Shown: positions 1-11,474, counted from the stretch's first letter. The stretch is DNA of 64,000 bases from Zygaena filipendulae (GCA_907165275.2 OU015654.1:203501-267500); one strand, 5' to 3'. Made by a program: numbers and translations. Notes: generated from the sequence alone by a model not told the origin.

Positions 1-571
1 CAGCAGCCTCGAGCGCCAGGGGAGATGACGTAGGTGGATTCTACTGTTGTACTATAGTGTGGAAGATAGCTGTGGCCCCACTGGTGGCGCCAGTAAACGT
101 TTATTTGTGTTTTTATTTATTATTTTCAAACACTCGTCGGTTGACTATTATAATAAAACCGATGTTTGTTTCGTCGTATATTTTGAGGGTCAATATGTAC
201 CTTAATTCGGCGCTTTCCTTCCTCTATGTGTGAACCACGGCTCAGAGGACAGAGTTACTGGCACATAAGAAAGCCTTTTTATTAGTTGTCAAGTTTTGGT
301 TTTTAAATTATTGTTTGGAACGCGTGTGAAAAATTATTGATTCTGTATTCTGTTCTGTGGTTTTGGTGAAGAACCTCGCCCTCCGGATAATGAGAATTAT
401 TTTATTATGTTATTTTCCTTCATCATCTTTCTGAATATTTAAGTAACGCAGCAGCTGCTCCGCGTGTGTTTTTTGTGGACATTTACCTATCGTGCCGTGG
501 TTCCTGAAAAACCTCTCGCAGTGTCCGTGGGAGGAAGCTAGGAAGGAGTATCACCCCGGTATTACGAGGTA
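1..571 (+). other. Repeat-free segment, possible 5' untranslated exon
   Basis: This stretch carries none of the repeat families found in the rest of the window and is less AT-rich than its surroundings. No long ORF is present. Near its end the sequence TTACGAG is followed by GTAACA (about 565-576), which could serve as a plus-strand splice donor, so a 5' untranslated exon followed by a very long intron is one reading. A CAGCAGCTGCTC block near 448 holds an E-box (CAGCTG). There is no start codon context or homology to confirm a transcript, so this is a weak inference. Confidence 0.2.
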
Positions 572-986
572 ACAAGCTTTGTTAATTATTTTACTTAACC
601 GACGAGTGTAAAAGAGACATCCAGGCTGTCCGCATACAGTCCACTATTATTTATCGAAGAGTTGCTGGCGTTGCCAACGACTCCGTTATTTTTCATTCTC
701 CATTTGGTCCATTTTTAGTAACACCGTTTTCAAATTAAATCTATAGTTACTAAAAATCCTAAAAAGTGTGTTTATTTTTTCGAAAAGAAAAAAAAAGAAA
801 TTATTTATTACCATAACACACATAAAGTAACAATGAACTAAATAATAATGAAAATGTAGAAAATGAAAAGACAAGCCCAAACATCGACTTTTATCACTGA
901 CTTCAAAACTACAATGTTTAAGTACACGGTCATCCTATTTTGTAATCCTTTAGGATAAAGACATTATAAAATTTCATTATAGATAA

Positions 987-1080
987 CTAGCTGAGCCCTG
1001 CGGTTTCACCCGCGGTAATTTCAAAGTTGTGGACCACACAAATCGTAGAGTTCCTTAGCGGGGAAGAATGACATTCAGAG
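987..1080 (-). mobile_element. Helitron 3'-end fragment (Lep1-like)
   Basis: On the minus strand this ends in GCTCAGCTAG followed by T, preceded by the hairpin-forming GCGGGTGAAACCGC, the standard 3' end of the family. It loses similarity after about 90 bases, so it is a truncated 3' end lying tail-to-tail with the fuller copy that begins at 1125. Confidence 0.6.
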
Positions 1081-1124
1081 TTAGTAATACATTTTTTATC
1101 TCTAAAATATTCTATAGGTAGGTA

Positions 1125-1322
1125 CTAGTTGTTCCTCGTGGTTTTGCCTGCTTTAATTTTGGAGTTCTGCGGTAATTCCGGAATAAAAAGTACCCTATGT
1201 CCTTTTCCGTACCCCTGACAACGTGCATGCCAAATTTTATCCAAATCCGTGCAGCCGTTTTTGCTTGATTGAGTAACAAACATCCAAACATCCACACTTT
1301 CACATTTATAATATTAGTACGA
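1125..1322 (-). mobile_element. Non-autonomous Helitron, Lep1-like, near full length
   Basis: Read on the minus strand it starts TCGTACTAATATTATAAATG, has the TGAAAGTGTGGATG segment, the 'GGGTACTTTTTATTCCGGAATT' block in the middle and ends in CTAG. The flanking bases are A and T, matching Helitron insertion between A and T with no target duplication. It has no coding capacity and must have been moved by a RepHel protein from elsewhere. The 3' hairpin is eroded in this copy. Confidence 0.7.
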
Positions 1323-1990
1323 TGATTGTGCCGGCTAGGGGATATTCCTCTCTGCTTGTTTGCCTTATAGACAATTTTTCTTTAAAGCCATCTATCTCTT
1401 TCACCTTGTGTATCCAAGTTTGTATTCTTAATTACCAACTTTAGATTAAGCCCGTGTACGCGTGTTAGTACTAGTGATATAAATCAAACCGCACTTTGTT
1501 TACGCGCCGTTTGTTGCTACAATACGAGGTGGAGCGGAGTGAGGCGGAGTAAAGGCTAGACCACACGGTGTGATCCCGCCTCGCAACTGTTATTATAGTT
1601 CAAACAGGAATTGGTGAAAATCTACTCATATAGAGTTTAAAAAACAAAATTGTTGACTTAAAAAAAAATAAGCAGTTTCCCACTTCATGTCTAACTCAAC
1701 ATCGGTTTCTACTATTGTTCATTGCATTTTTATTGAATAACGAAATGTTATATTATGTAGCTGATCGAAGCCAAAATCTAGCTTTATGAGAAGTTTCATC
1801 CAAATCTGTTTCACACTTTTACATTCATAGCATTTAAAAATCATCCAAAGCATTAAGAAATTATAAAATTACTAAGGATGATAGGCTTGTTGACAACATT
1901 TTAGTCCATCATGTAGTCAAAAGTATAGGCCAAGTTTTTTTTCGTCTTACCAATGGATTAAATAGAATTTTGATGTTCATGCTCCGGCAA

Positions 1991-2206
1991 TCCTACTTAA
2001 CATTATAAACGTGAGAGTTTGTAAGAATGTGTGAATGGATGGATGGATGTTTGTTAATCTTTCACGCAAAAGCTACTGGATGGATTTAAATGGAACTTTA
2101 CAATAATATAGCTTATACATGAGATTAACACATAGGGTACTTTTTATTCCGGAATTCCCGCGGGAACTCTGAAATTAACGCGGGTGAAACCGCGAGGCAC
2201 AACTAG
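1991..2206 (+). mobile_element. Non-autonomous Helitron, Lep1-like
   Basis: Starts TCCTACTTAACATTATAAAC, ends GGCACAACTAG, with A before and T after. The middle contains the family block GGGTACTTTTTATTCCGG and a 3' hairpin CGCGGGTGAAACCGCG. A (GGAT)n-rich stretch at about 2037-2050 is an internal microsatellite seen also in the copy at 48923. No ORF. Confidence 0.75.
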
Positions 2207-2624
2207 TATGCCTATAATTGTTTTACCTCAAGGTCACTGCAGAGTTGTGTGAGAGTTGGTTGGAGCGAAGCGCGCGTACGACCGCCTCGTGTGGCCTCAA
2301 CCTTACGTTGCGTACTTGCGTTTCTCTATAGGAGCGCGGGGAGCATTTTGCGATGCGGTGCGCTGCGGCGTGAAATGTAAACCGCACGACGTGAAAAGTT
2401 TAGCGTTAACAGTCCGCAGTTGAACTCATGTCAGCTTTTCACTTTGTTGGGATTTTATTCAAGGGCTCGAGCGTATCTGATTTCCCGCCACGGGCCGCGA
2501 GACATAAGATATAGCGACAGCGGAAGCGGATTAATCGCTTATCACGTTTTTTTTTACATTCAAAAATACATTTTTTACTTTGTTTCATCAAATTCGATTA
2601 TATTCCCAGCGATTTCACCTTGCT

Positions 2625-2825
2625 TCGAGAGTTCCCGCTGGAATTCCGAGATAAGAGTGTCCTAATTAATTCCAGATAATTCCAGGGTAAAAGTACCGAA
2701 TGTCCTTCTCTCTACTCCTGGCAACGTGTGCAAAATTTCATGATGATCGGTTGAGTAGGTTAAATTTATACACCTTACCAGCAAACAAACAAATAAACTC
2801 ACATTCATATTTAGAATATTAAGGG
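2625..2825 (-). mobile_element. Degenerate Helitron fragment
   Basis: Minus-strand similarity to the Lep1-like family: the 'gttcccgctggaattccg' block at its 3' side, then the internal 'caacgtgtgcaaaatttcatgatgatcgg' region and a decayed start near 2822. The terminal hairpin and CTAG are gone, so this is an old copy. Confidence 0.5.
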
Positions 2826-3281
2826 AATAGTGACATGCTCCCGCTAGCGGCCATACCTCACGCCCCACGGCTGCACCCGCATTGATCTCAATTCTCGCTG
2901 AAAGGGTTCACTTCTAAGCCCTCTGTAGGACCTCCGAAAAGGCTTTGCCAGATAAGACTTGTTTGGGCCAATCTCTCTTTGAGAAAAATGTGAAGTATCA
3001 ATTTAATCATGAGCCGAGATGTTACTTTATTCTTTTCAGAGAACATTTATGCTTACACCGACGCCCCGACCCTCGTCAATTAGGGAGAGATTATAATAAT
3101 TGTGCCTAATGTAAGAGGATAGCGTTAACTTTGCGTTTCTTCATTTGTGTGCTTTCAAAATGTACAAATTTTTAATGAACTAAAGTTTGAAAGTACAGAA
3201 ATTCAAGTTTTATTTGGCAACCACGTATGAATCAGCTTATCTTTTGTAATGTATGTCTTATATCTACGATAGTATGTAAAT

Positions 3282-3604
3282 AATGGGCATGTTGACTAAT
3301 TTTTATTTTTTAGTCCGTCTTGTAGATTATTAAAAAATATTGGACACGTATTTTTTTCTTTTTTTACGTAATCAAAAAATTACGGCGATATATTGAGTTG
3401 AAATTTCGCGTGACGTCACTATTCTGACAGTTTGTATGGCGGTTAGTGACGTCACGACCTCCTCATCCTAAACTTTAATGCACTTTATCTCTGTATATTT
3501 TAATTTATTTAAAAAAGCAAAAAATACGTGTCTATTGTTTTTTTATTTTCTAACTGACGGACTAATTAGAATTTTGATTTTCAAAAGTAGTCAACATCCC
3601 TATT
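3282..3604 (-). mobile_element. CRE-MITE copy A, ~323-bp palindromic element
   Basis: One of 12 copies in this window of an imperfect whole-length palindrome. Ends read AATGGGCATGTTGACTA and, inverted, AATAGGGATGTTGACTA. Towards the centre both arms carry AGTCCGTC, then ACACGTATTTTTT, and finally CGTGACGTCACTA. It holds two CRE octamers TGACGTCA (3411-3418 and 3447-3454) and a TTACGTAA palindrome near 3366. There is no ORF. Target duplication is unclear because AAT/ATT at the ends is itself inverted. Strand follows a convention in which plus starts with the GAAAATCAAAATTC side. Confidence 0.8.
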
Positions 3605-3717
3605 GAAGTGTTTTCGTTTATTCCATTTTTACGGCTGGTTTTGTCAAGGTCATTTTATCAAACGCCAATGCCGCTTGTGCATAAGAAAGAAATTGCAATT
3701 AAGAAAATTATTCTGAA

Positions 3718-3931
3718 CTAACTGTGCCCCGCGGTTTCACCCACGGTAATTTCGAAGTTCCCGTGAGAATTCCCGGATAAAAAGTACCCTATGTCCTTCT
3801 CTGTACCCTTGACAACGTGCATGCTAAATTTCATCCAAATCCGTTCAGCCGTTTTTGCGTGATTGAGTAACGAACATCCAAACATCAAAATATCCAAACA
3901 CCCCCCTTTCACATTTTTAATATTAGTAGGA
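3718..3931 (-). mobile_element. Non-autonomous Helitron, Lep1-like
   Basis: Minus strand: begins TCCTACTAATATTAAAAATG and ends GGGGCACAGTTAG, a one-base variant of the usual CTAG end. The 3' hairpin is ACCGTGGGTGAAACCGCGG. The base after the right boundary on plus is T, as expected. Closely similar to the copy at 26261. Confidence 0.7.
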
Positions 3932-4929
3932 TATAAACAAAAGTTTTAAGTTATACTTAAGTAGATATTATGTACGCAAATGTACTGATCTGATTCAATG
4001 TCATTGAAAGACTACGACGGACAAAAAAATCCTCTGGAGTATCTCTTTAAGACAGGGACAGCATTTTGCGATACATTTCTTGATTATTCGCTTATATTTT
4101 CAAATAAAATTACCGTAGAAGTACCTATGTAGTACAGATCCCTTTGTGTTATCAATTAGAATAAGAGCACTTAAATTACGCGAACGTACTTTTTGCTACG
4201 ACGAAAGCTAACAAAAGGTATTAAAGTTGTTCGAATTGATGATAAGTTTATTCTTTATCTTTGCAGCTCGAGCACTAAATCGCTTTTTATTACTTCGAGT
4301 GAGTCTTCGCACAACGCAAAAAAAGGCATTCATAATTCACAAACGTCGTCGACCATTCTACACTTTTTAATTCCGCTCGTGCACATAAATATGAGTCGTA
4401 TTGTTACCATTTTTGGTTGAGAATTGTGTAACAAACAAGCATCGTTATATCGTCACCTCGTGTGTGATAAATTGCAAGCGTAACCGCCGCGGCTTTATCA
4501 AACGTCGCGTTCAAATGTTAGTGTGACGAATGAGCGCACCTTGCGCAAGCTGCGCACAAAAACAACCCCTAATAAAAATTTTGGAGTGGATATTGCGAAG
4601 GTTTCAGCGGTAATCCTTATAGAGCGATTCTTCACGCCTCGCCTGGTCGAAGGATATCTTAGACATCGCAAAGGCTATCAATAGTATATTATTTGTTAAT
4701 AAAATCAAAGAATGCAGGCGAAAATAAACCTAAAGACTTTCCACTTGATGCAATTTTTCTATACTCCCTAAAGTGGTCTGGAAGAGATCGATGTAAACGA
4801 TAGGATCACCTGTTGTTACACTTGTTACTTAATAAATTGTCTTTTTATTGTTTCTTTTATGCTGGTCAATAAAGAGTTGTTCTGAATCTCAAGTATACAT
4901 TAAATTACAATAGAGACTTTAATATAAAT

Positions 4930-5164
4930 GGACGTAGATAAGCAATAACATGTTAACCCACATAGTGAAATTATAGATTCAGAACGATTTATTGAGAGTT
5001 AGAGAACGTTTTTTAATAATGTGTTTACCTTATTACATTGTTTAAATATGTAACTAAATATTGAACATAAAAAATTTGACACAAAATGACGCTATAATTT
5101 TAAAACTTTAATTTAATCAAAATTTCTCCAGTGTGGGTTAACACACTATTGCTTATCTATGTCC
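4930..5164. mobile_element. 235-bp MITE, copy 1
   Basis: Bounded by inverted repeats of about 30 bp, GGACGTAGATAAGCAATA on the left and TATTGCTTATCTATGTCC on the right, continuing into GTTAACCCACA on both arms. It is flanked by a 4-bp direct repeat AAAT (4926-4929 and 5165-5168). A second copy of identical length lies at 51716-51950 with its own 4-bp duplication ATTT. A 4-bp duplication points to a Sola- or Chapaev-like mover, but the family was not identified. No ORF. Confidence 0.75.
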
Positions 5165-5402
5165 AAATATACTAGTTAGCAGTTTATTTACTGAAAGTCG
5201 ACGCTTATTTGTCAGAGGTATATGAATTTACAAGGTAGAATAAACTTCGCCGTAAAATTTGTAAAACCCATTAGTTTGTGAATCAAAAATTTTGTAAAAT
5301 TCTGAGAAAAGAAAATGCATTGTGGTAGGTGCTCGCACATGGTACATCAGTAGCCGCAGTCCGTACTGATATTATTTAACTCTGTTGTTTTCATAGTTCT
5401 TA

Positions 5403-5626
5403 TCTATATATATAAAATGCTTTGTCCTGAATGACTGATGGATAAACGCACAGCCTAAACCGCTCATCGTAGAGATCTGAAACTTGGAGGGTGTATTCTT
5501 TCTATATCGTAAACATCCGATAAGAAAGGATTTTCCGAAATTAAACCCCCAAGGGGATGAAACAGGGATGAAACGTTTGTATGGAACTTCGAAATTATCG
5601 TGAGTGAAACCACGCTGGACAGCTAG
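5403..5626 (+). mobile_element. Non-autonomous Helitron, subfamily B
   Basis: Starts TCTATATATATAAAATGC and ends GGACAGCTAG, flanked by A and T. The body (GTCCTGAATGACTGATGGAT, then CTGAAACTTGGAGGGTGT) differs from the Lep1-like copies but matches the second copy at 22071-22306 throughout. A 3' hairpin GTGAGTGAAACCAC precedes the end. Non-coding. Confidence 0.75.
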
Positions 5627-6089
5627 TTAAAATATAATCTTAATATGATTTATGTTTATCTATAATTTGACGGTGACGTGTTAAATGCATAAATATGTAC
5701 CATAAACAATCATAAGCGTAGACTTTCAGTAAATAATGACGAACACTTTCAGTAGCTCCAGAATGATCGTCATATATGAGATGAGAGTGCTAGTAAAGTT
5801 CGCAGTCCACTGCCTGCGATGCGGTAGCGGCGCGGTTGCGCTGATTAAACAATAAATTCGGGGCTTCAAGTTGTAAACAATTGTGGAAATATCTCGCCGA
5901 ATGCCGCACGACTGGATATATACTAGTATTTGCCGCTCGGCTGTAGCATTGTATCTCTGCGTTTATTTACATACTGGCTTGCTATTGAAATCTTTAGTTC
6001 CTTACAAACATATATTTAATGTCTCTTTAGTCTGTACCGTAGCTGGTTGGTTGCGGCTTATTGTTCTCACATAATTAATTGCCAATTGA

Positions 6090-6298
6090 GTTATTATATT
6101 ATAACATTAAACTGACAGCGTGCTACTGGAGAGTTTGTTGCGCAGCTTTTTCTCTTCAGCCATAGCACAAGGAAGCGGTGAAGGGTGGATATTTTATGAG
6201 TGCTGTCATAATAACTGTAATTTTATTGACGGCAAAAAGAGCCACATTGTGGGCCAAATTTGAATAAATGATTTGAATATGAATTTTAATTTTGAAAT
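6090..6298 (+). mobile_element. Non-LTR retrotransposon 3' end
   Basis: The segment ends in GTGGGCCAAATTTGAATAAATG with a simple TTTGAA-type tail, the usual appearance of a lepidopteran LINE 3' end. Its start (ACTGACAGCGTGCTACTGGA, then TTGTTGCGCAGC) is repeated on the opposite strand at 11366-11425, which supports a dispersed repeat. No RT motif is present; only 3' non-coding sequence survives. CRE-MITE copy B begins directly at its tail. Confidence 0.55.
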
Positions 6299-6611
6299 TT
6301 TGAAAATCAAAATTCTAATTAGTCCGTCAGTTAGAAAATAAAAAAATAATAGACACGTATTTTTTGCTTTTTCAATTTAATGAAAATGAACATAGATAAA
6401 GCGCATTAAAGTTTAGGGTGGGGGGCTCGTGACGTCAATATTCATTATAAGCGCCATACAAACCGCATTGAATTGTGACGTCACGCGAAATTTCAACTCA
6501 ATGTATCTCTGTGATTTTTTTATTACGTAAAAAAAGAAAAAATACGTGTCCAATATTTTTTACTAATCTACACGACGGACAAAAAAATTTTTTTTTGTCA
6601 AGTAGCCAATT
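6299..6611 (+). mobile_element. CRE-MITE copy B
   Basis: Family copy starting at TTTGAAAATCAAAATTC; the outer left terminus AATRGGGATGTTGAC is missing and the right terminus is mutated (GTCAAGTAGCCAATT). Both CRE octamers survive (6430-6437 and 6476-6483), as does TTACGTAA near 6520. The centre between the CREs differs from other copies. Confidence 0.75.
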
Positions 6612-6954
6612 ATAAATAGTCGACCCGCACAGTTTCAGCTTCGTTTTCAGCCGTAAGCGTTGATTTATATTTTTTATGCTGATTATTTATTTGTATTATG
6701 ACGAAGGAGTATGACCAAAGTTGAATTCTGTTAGTCGAGAAGAATAGTGAGGCGTATATAACTCCCGAAAGTACGCAGTTAACGAATATTTTTTTATGAA
6801 AAATAACATTATTCAAGAGCGAAAACTTTGTAATAACATCACCGAAGAAAACGGAGAGAAAGAAAAAAAAAATACTTTCATGTAAATTATTTAGTGACTT
6901 CCCTTTTCCAAACGAATGAGTTCGTCGCATAATTCCGACTCGACATTCATAAGG

Positions 6955-7075
6955 AGACTAGTGGAGGAGGAGAGAGGGGCGAGGAGAACCAAACAGAAGA
7001 GGGGCGGAAGGGGAGTGTGAATGATAAAGTGGCTCGGTGCCTCGGCGGCCGTCGGAGGGACGCGCCTTCAATTCC
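6955..7075. promoter_or_regulatory. Purine-rich GAGAG tract with GC-rich flank
   Basis: About 65 bases (6957-7020) are almost all G and A on the plus strand, with GGAGGAGAGAGGGGCGAGGAG, followed by a GC-rich patch at 7035-7075. Runs of GAGAG are the binding sequence of GAGA factor in insects. It stands out from the AT-rich surroundings and belongs to no repeat family seen here. A regulatory role is only an inference. Confidence 0.25.
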
Positions 7076-7394
7076 AGCCTGTGACTTTCTGACTGGCATT
7101 ACCGTGCCCGAATTTAATTTAACCACCTGAATGTGGCTGATGCATAAAACATCGGGACATTTTTCTTGCACACCTCTCCCGAGCCTCCCCGCGACTTTTA
7201 TGTTTTAATGAGTCCGACTTGCTCGTGGTAATATTATTCCTTCTGTATTATTCCTCGTGAGGCGACGGAGCGAGTTCGTTGTGCAAATATTTGGCGCACA
7301 ATTTTGTCATTTAGTGCCAATAATGTAATATTATTACTTATAGATAATATTTTTTACAAGAACTTGTTAAACCAAAATAAAGTTTAATTACACT

Positions 7395-7724
7395 AATAGG
7401 GATGTGGACTACTTTTGAAAATCAAAATTCTAATTAGTCCGTCAGTTAGATAATAAAAAACAATAGACAAGTATTTTTTGCTTTTTTAAATAAATTAAAA
7501 TATACAGAGATAAAACGCATTAAAGATTAGGGTGAGGGGGTCGTGACGTCACTAACCGCTAAATCCGATATACAAACTGTCAGAATAGTGACGTCACGCG
7601 AAATTTCAACTCAATATATCGCCGTTATTTTTTGATTACGTAAAAAAAGAAAAAATACGTGTCCAATATTTTTTAATAATCTACAAGACGGACTAAAAAA
7701 TAAAAATGAGTCAACATGCCCATT
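7395..7724 (+). mobile_element. CRE-MITE copy C
   Basis: Near full-length copy from AATAGGGATGTGGACTAC to GTCAACATGCCCATT. CRE octamers at 7544-7551 and 7589-7596; TTACGTAA at about 7636. Both arms pair along most of their length, so a transcript through it would fold into a long hairpin. Confidence 0.85.
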
Positions 7725-8541
7725 AGGTATTACCTACTCAGGATGTAAAGGGCACAAATTACGATTTATCTGTGTTTTTTTTAATTTATATTTTCATTAG
7801 TTTTATAAAAGTATGATCTGTCGTGAACTATAATAACTTATAAGATGTTACCAAATAAATACATATACAAAGTGTTAAGTTTCTAAATTGTACTCTGCAA
7901 ACCTGTAAGAGAGCGCTGCATAGGTATCGAATGATTATATTCCTTGGGCATTTTTTTTTAAAATACTGGCCGTAACACATATACTCTTGGTAACACTCTG
8001 TATAAAAAAGACAGATATTTAGAAAAAAGTAAAAAAAAAAAACTCTTAATCTTAGTGTTAACTCAGCAAATCCATTCAATTTTGATTGGTGTTCATTGAA
8101 TAAATAAATATTCATTGATAAACGCAATCCTGACAGGTTTAGTTACAGTACGTTTAAATACTTTACCTACAAATTTTTATGTTAAACAATATTGTTTAAT
8201 AAGAAATTCGAATACCAAACGGTAGAGCAAGCTTTGACAATCATGATAAACTAAACAACCGAGCAATAAAACAATCTCTGGAGCTTGTAAAAACCGTTTC
8301 GTACTCTTATTATGATTCAAATCCAATATTAATTCCTAGATTAAAACCGAGCGAGCGGCGCTGAGGGGAAATACATTTGCTGGCGCCCGACTTCTTTACC
8401 AGTGCATTTTAATTTACTCACCTTTGTGCCGGCTCCTTGATCATAATCCAATGTATTAAAACTACAGAGCGGAGCGGAGCGAGGTCAGCTCAGTGGTGGG
8501 AACTCGAAATGTAAATTACAAGTAGTACCTACTCCTAACTA

Positions 8542-8735
8542 TCCTTAATATTATAAATTCGAACATAAGTTTGCTTGTTTGTTACACTTTCACGCCTCAA
8601 CTACTCAACTCACTGACATGAAATTTTGCATACACGTTGTTGATTGTACAGAAAAGGGCCTAGGCTTTTTTGTTCCGGAATTCTCGTGGGAACTCTGAAA
8701 ATTACTAGTGGTTGAAACTGCAGGGAAAATTCAGA
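8542..8735 (+). mobile_element. Degenerate Helitron, Lep1-like
   Basis: Starts TCCTTAATATTATAAATTCG and carries the family body (CACTTTCACGCC, GAAATTTTGCATACACGTTG, GTTCCGGAATTCTCGTGGGAAC). The 3' hairpin is eroded and the terminal CTAG is not present. The strand is clear from the order of the blocks. Confidence 0.6.
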
Positions 8736-9603
8736 TTAATCAGTAAGGATAATCTTGCACGTTATCACACAACACAACGTACCTACACATTGCATGTCTG
8801 TTCGCACTTGGCACACGTGTGTACATTGAGTGGACCTTAATTTTGAGTTAAATACCGCGTAAACATCTATAAAACGCCTTAATTTACACTTTAGTGAGTA
8901 GTGGCGGTCACTAAGTGTTTAGTAAGTACCAAACACGTTTGAACCATAATAGCGCAAATGATCATTGACTTTATCGAAGTAGAACATTATGTCTTTTGAA
9001 TATTGGACGCGCTTTTGTTTAGATCAAAGTCCACTAATTTACTAATTGCAAACGGCACTACACTAATCGCTCCCGATGATAATCACTTATCACCTGCACA
9101 GCTCTGATCAAAGGGCCTTGAATGACAGTGCTTAGAGGTTATTAGCCAAAGTGGGATCAAAGTGCATGACCAAAGTGTCCGCAACAAATCAGGGAGCCGG
9201 TCACACGAGCGGAACTTTTTAGACGTGATTGTTTGTTGTTTCGACCAAGTTTATGAGAGAGATAATGATGTCGAGCGGCCCAGAGCGGTCAATCTTGAAG
9301 GTTTTTCAGCTATGAAAAAAAAAGAGTTACTAATTGGTCTTGTGGGTGTTATCGGGGTATAATGCCCGCAAAAAAAAAGATATCCAATGTTCTGTTTAAT
9401 CACAACGTTGACAAAATAATAACATTCAAGAATTATATCCGAGCAGCAGATTCGCGACACCGATCTTATTTAGCCAACTGCAATTCTCACAATGATCCTC
9501 CTCGATCCCATACAATCTTTCTTGAGTCTCCTGGCTGCGATATGATCGCGCTCTGACTCTGTTCGCTAGTCCTCTGCTCTCATTGGATGTTTATGACGTG
9601 ATA
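8736..9603. other. Unrepeated AT-rich stretch, nothing assigned
   Basis: No repeat family or convincing coding exon is visible here. Two short overlapping open frames at about 9160-9560 have low-complexity, unrecognisable products and lack splice context, so they are not called as genes. A GCGATATGATCGCG near-palindrome lies at about 9537. Confidence 0.3.
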
Positions 9604-9639
9604 CTAAATACCATGGAGGACGTCCTCCATGCTAAATAC
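9604..9639. repeat. 20-bp palindrome between 8-bp direct repeats (hAT footprint?)
   Basis: CTAAATAC occurs at 9604-9611 and again at 9632-9639, and the 20 bases between them form a perfect palindrome CATGGAGGACGTCCTCCATG (9612-9631). The direct repeat fits the nTnnnnAn pattern of hAT target sites. hAT excision goes through hairpin-ended flanks and can leave palindromic filler between the two target copies, so an excision scar is the best reading. A chance palindrome is possible but the exact architecture makes it unlikely. Confidence 0.5.
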
Positions 9640-9851
9640 AATACAGTGATCGTAAGAAAATAATAAGATTTTACATAGTGGCAAAGTACTTTTGGTTATG
9701 AAATAAACAACCAACTCGCTTCAAACTATTTAATACGCAACAAGCACACAAAACCGTGTTGGGTTCTCGTGTCTTTCCCTATACACTCTCAGTGTAAAGG
9801 ACGTCTGCGCCTGGGTTTGCAAAGGTTCGAAAGTTCATCATTACACTTATA

Positions 9852-10000
9852 CTAGCTGTTCCTCGCGGTCTCACCCGGGTCAATTTCGGAGTTCCCGTGG
9901 GAATTCCGGGACCATTCTCTGCACCTCTGACAACGTGTATGCAAAATTTCATAAACGTCAGCTGTTAAAGCGTGAAAGCGTAACAAACAAACAAACTCAC
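9852..10000 (-). mobile_element. Helitron, 5'-truncated
   Basis: Minus-strand 3' end CAGCTAG with T beyond, hairpin CCGGGTGAGACCGCG, and body to CGTTACGCTTTCACGC type sequence at about 9970-9990. The left (5') end of the family is not found. Confidence 0.65.
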
Positions 10001-10087
10001 TCAGCGCCGCCGCCTGGTCCCTAACTAAGTAGAGCTTGTACTGTGAGTATCAGTAATCTGGTATTATGTAACATTTATAAACTTTTT

Positions 10088-10340
10088 TTAGAGTTCCGTA
10101 CCTCAAAAAGAAAAATCGCTCAAGTGCGAGTCGGCCTGGCGCATGAAGGCCGTTATCTATAAAAACGGCGTAAAAATCATGTCTGTTGTATGGGAGCCCC
10201 CGTTAAATATTAGTTTTATTTTTTTCAAAATCGGTTCAGTAGATCCAGAGATCGTCATCGCCCCTACAACGTCACAAACTCCCAAACCGCAATTCTCAAA
10301 CTTACAAAATTTACCTCTACAATATTAGTAAGTAGGTACT
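10088..10340 (+). repeat. 'gttccgtacc' lepidopteran interspersed repeat with Helitron-like end
   Basis: Begins GAGTTCCGTACCTCAAAAAG and contains CTCAAGTGCGAGTCGGCCTG and TTGTATGGGAGCCCCCGTTAAA, phrases common in dispersed repeats of Lepidoptera. From about 10230 it turns into a Helitron-type segment on the minus strand (CAATATTAGTAAGTAG at the end). It is non-coding. The related 'gggttccgtac' head occurs at 39180. Confidence 0.55.
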
Positions 10341-10693
10341 TTTAAAGATTAATAATAATCTTATATTCAGTATTGGTTTTGTGTGGGCCGTGTTTTGGCT
10401 AATTTAACTTTACCCATACGGGATGTTTTTAAGGTTTCAGTAATCACTCGTCCATATTTCTAACGGTTAATATTATTATTGTTAACCTGAAAAATATGCT
10501 GAACGTGATGTGTGGGTTCACTTTACTTGTAGGGCAGAGACCTTTGCCATGTTGATAAACTTTCCGCACTCAATTGAAAATTGCTTTTATTGCGAAAACT
10601 TATGAATGAATAAATTATAATGGAGTTGGGAAATGTCAGTGGAAGCGTTGGCAGAAGCGGTCGGATGAGAAAACATGACGTATTTACTGGAGA

Positions 10694-10880
10694 CTAGCTG
10701 AGCCCCGTGGTTTCATCCAAATAAGCTTCGAAATTCCCGCAGGAACTTTGGTAAAAATAGCCTAAGTCACGCTTTATAACATCAGTCAGGGGAAGTCCCG
10801 TCAAAATCAGTCCAACCGATTCGATGATTGACTGCAAATTAGCTGCATAGACAGTTATACAAATTTTTTTATTATATAGT
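10694..10880 (-). mobile_element. Diverged Helitron
   Basis: Minus strand ends GGGGCTCAGCTAG with flanking T; hairpin region partly lost (GATGAAACCACGG). The body (CTAAGTCACGC, CAACCGATTCGATGATTGAC) is a diverged version of the family and the 5' end is unclear. Confidence 0.6.
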
Positions 10881-11365
10881 TTTTTTCGTAACCAATTATA
10901 CTTACAACAAGATAATTTTTGTTTTCTCTTCGATAATTGAGTTTCGAGATACGATAAAGAAACGGTTCATTTGTTCAGTATTATTATTTCTCTTACAAGA
11001 TTTTTTGCTCATTCCATGACATTCAAGACGGCACCGAGTTATTTATCGTTACTACATAAACCTATAACAATTCATATACGACGCAGTAGTATGGATGTGT
11101 TTAAACAATGATCTTTACATAAATTGAACACAGCACTCCCTTGTTCTTGGCTTCTTCGGAGGCGGCTGATTAACTCATAAGAATTGCCCACACAATAATC
11201 ATAATACGTCAGTGTCACACCCAGACCCGACTGAGCTCACGACACACAATAATCTGTAATTAGTTGGTGTCATTAATTAATTACGCGATGTGTGAGTTAG
11301 TGCTTGCGATAGGCGGCTAAAATACAAGATACATTAATGTGTTAACAACGTCTGAATTTAATGAT

Positions 11366-11425
11366 AGCTGAAGAGAAGAAGCTGCGCAACAAACTCTTCA
11401 GCAGCAAGCTGTCAGTTTAAAGTTA
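11366..11425 (-). mobile_element. LINE 3' region fragment
   Basis: Reverse complement of the start of the element at 6090: ACTGACAGCTTGCTGCTGAAG followed by TTGTTGCGCAGC. About 60 bp remain, with no tail. Confidence 0.5.
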
Positions 11426-11474
11426 TAATATAAATATATCTATAATATAATTAGTGGTAACTCAACTTGCAATT

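Noticed and set aside
1497..2370. Possible fold-back element between 'caaaccgcac' and 'gtaaaccgcacg' segments
   Set aside because: The GAGGCGG/CCGCCTC parts pair only weakly and no ends or target duplication could be defined.
9162..9556. Two adjoining plus frames as a small gene
   Set aside because: They meet stop-to-start with a poly-Lys join and have no recognisable protein features.
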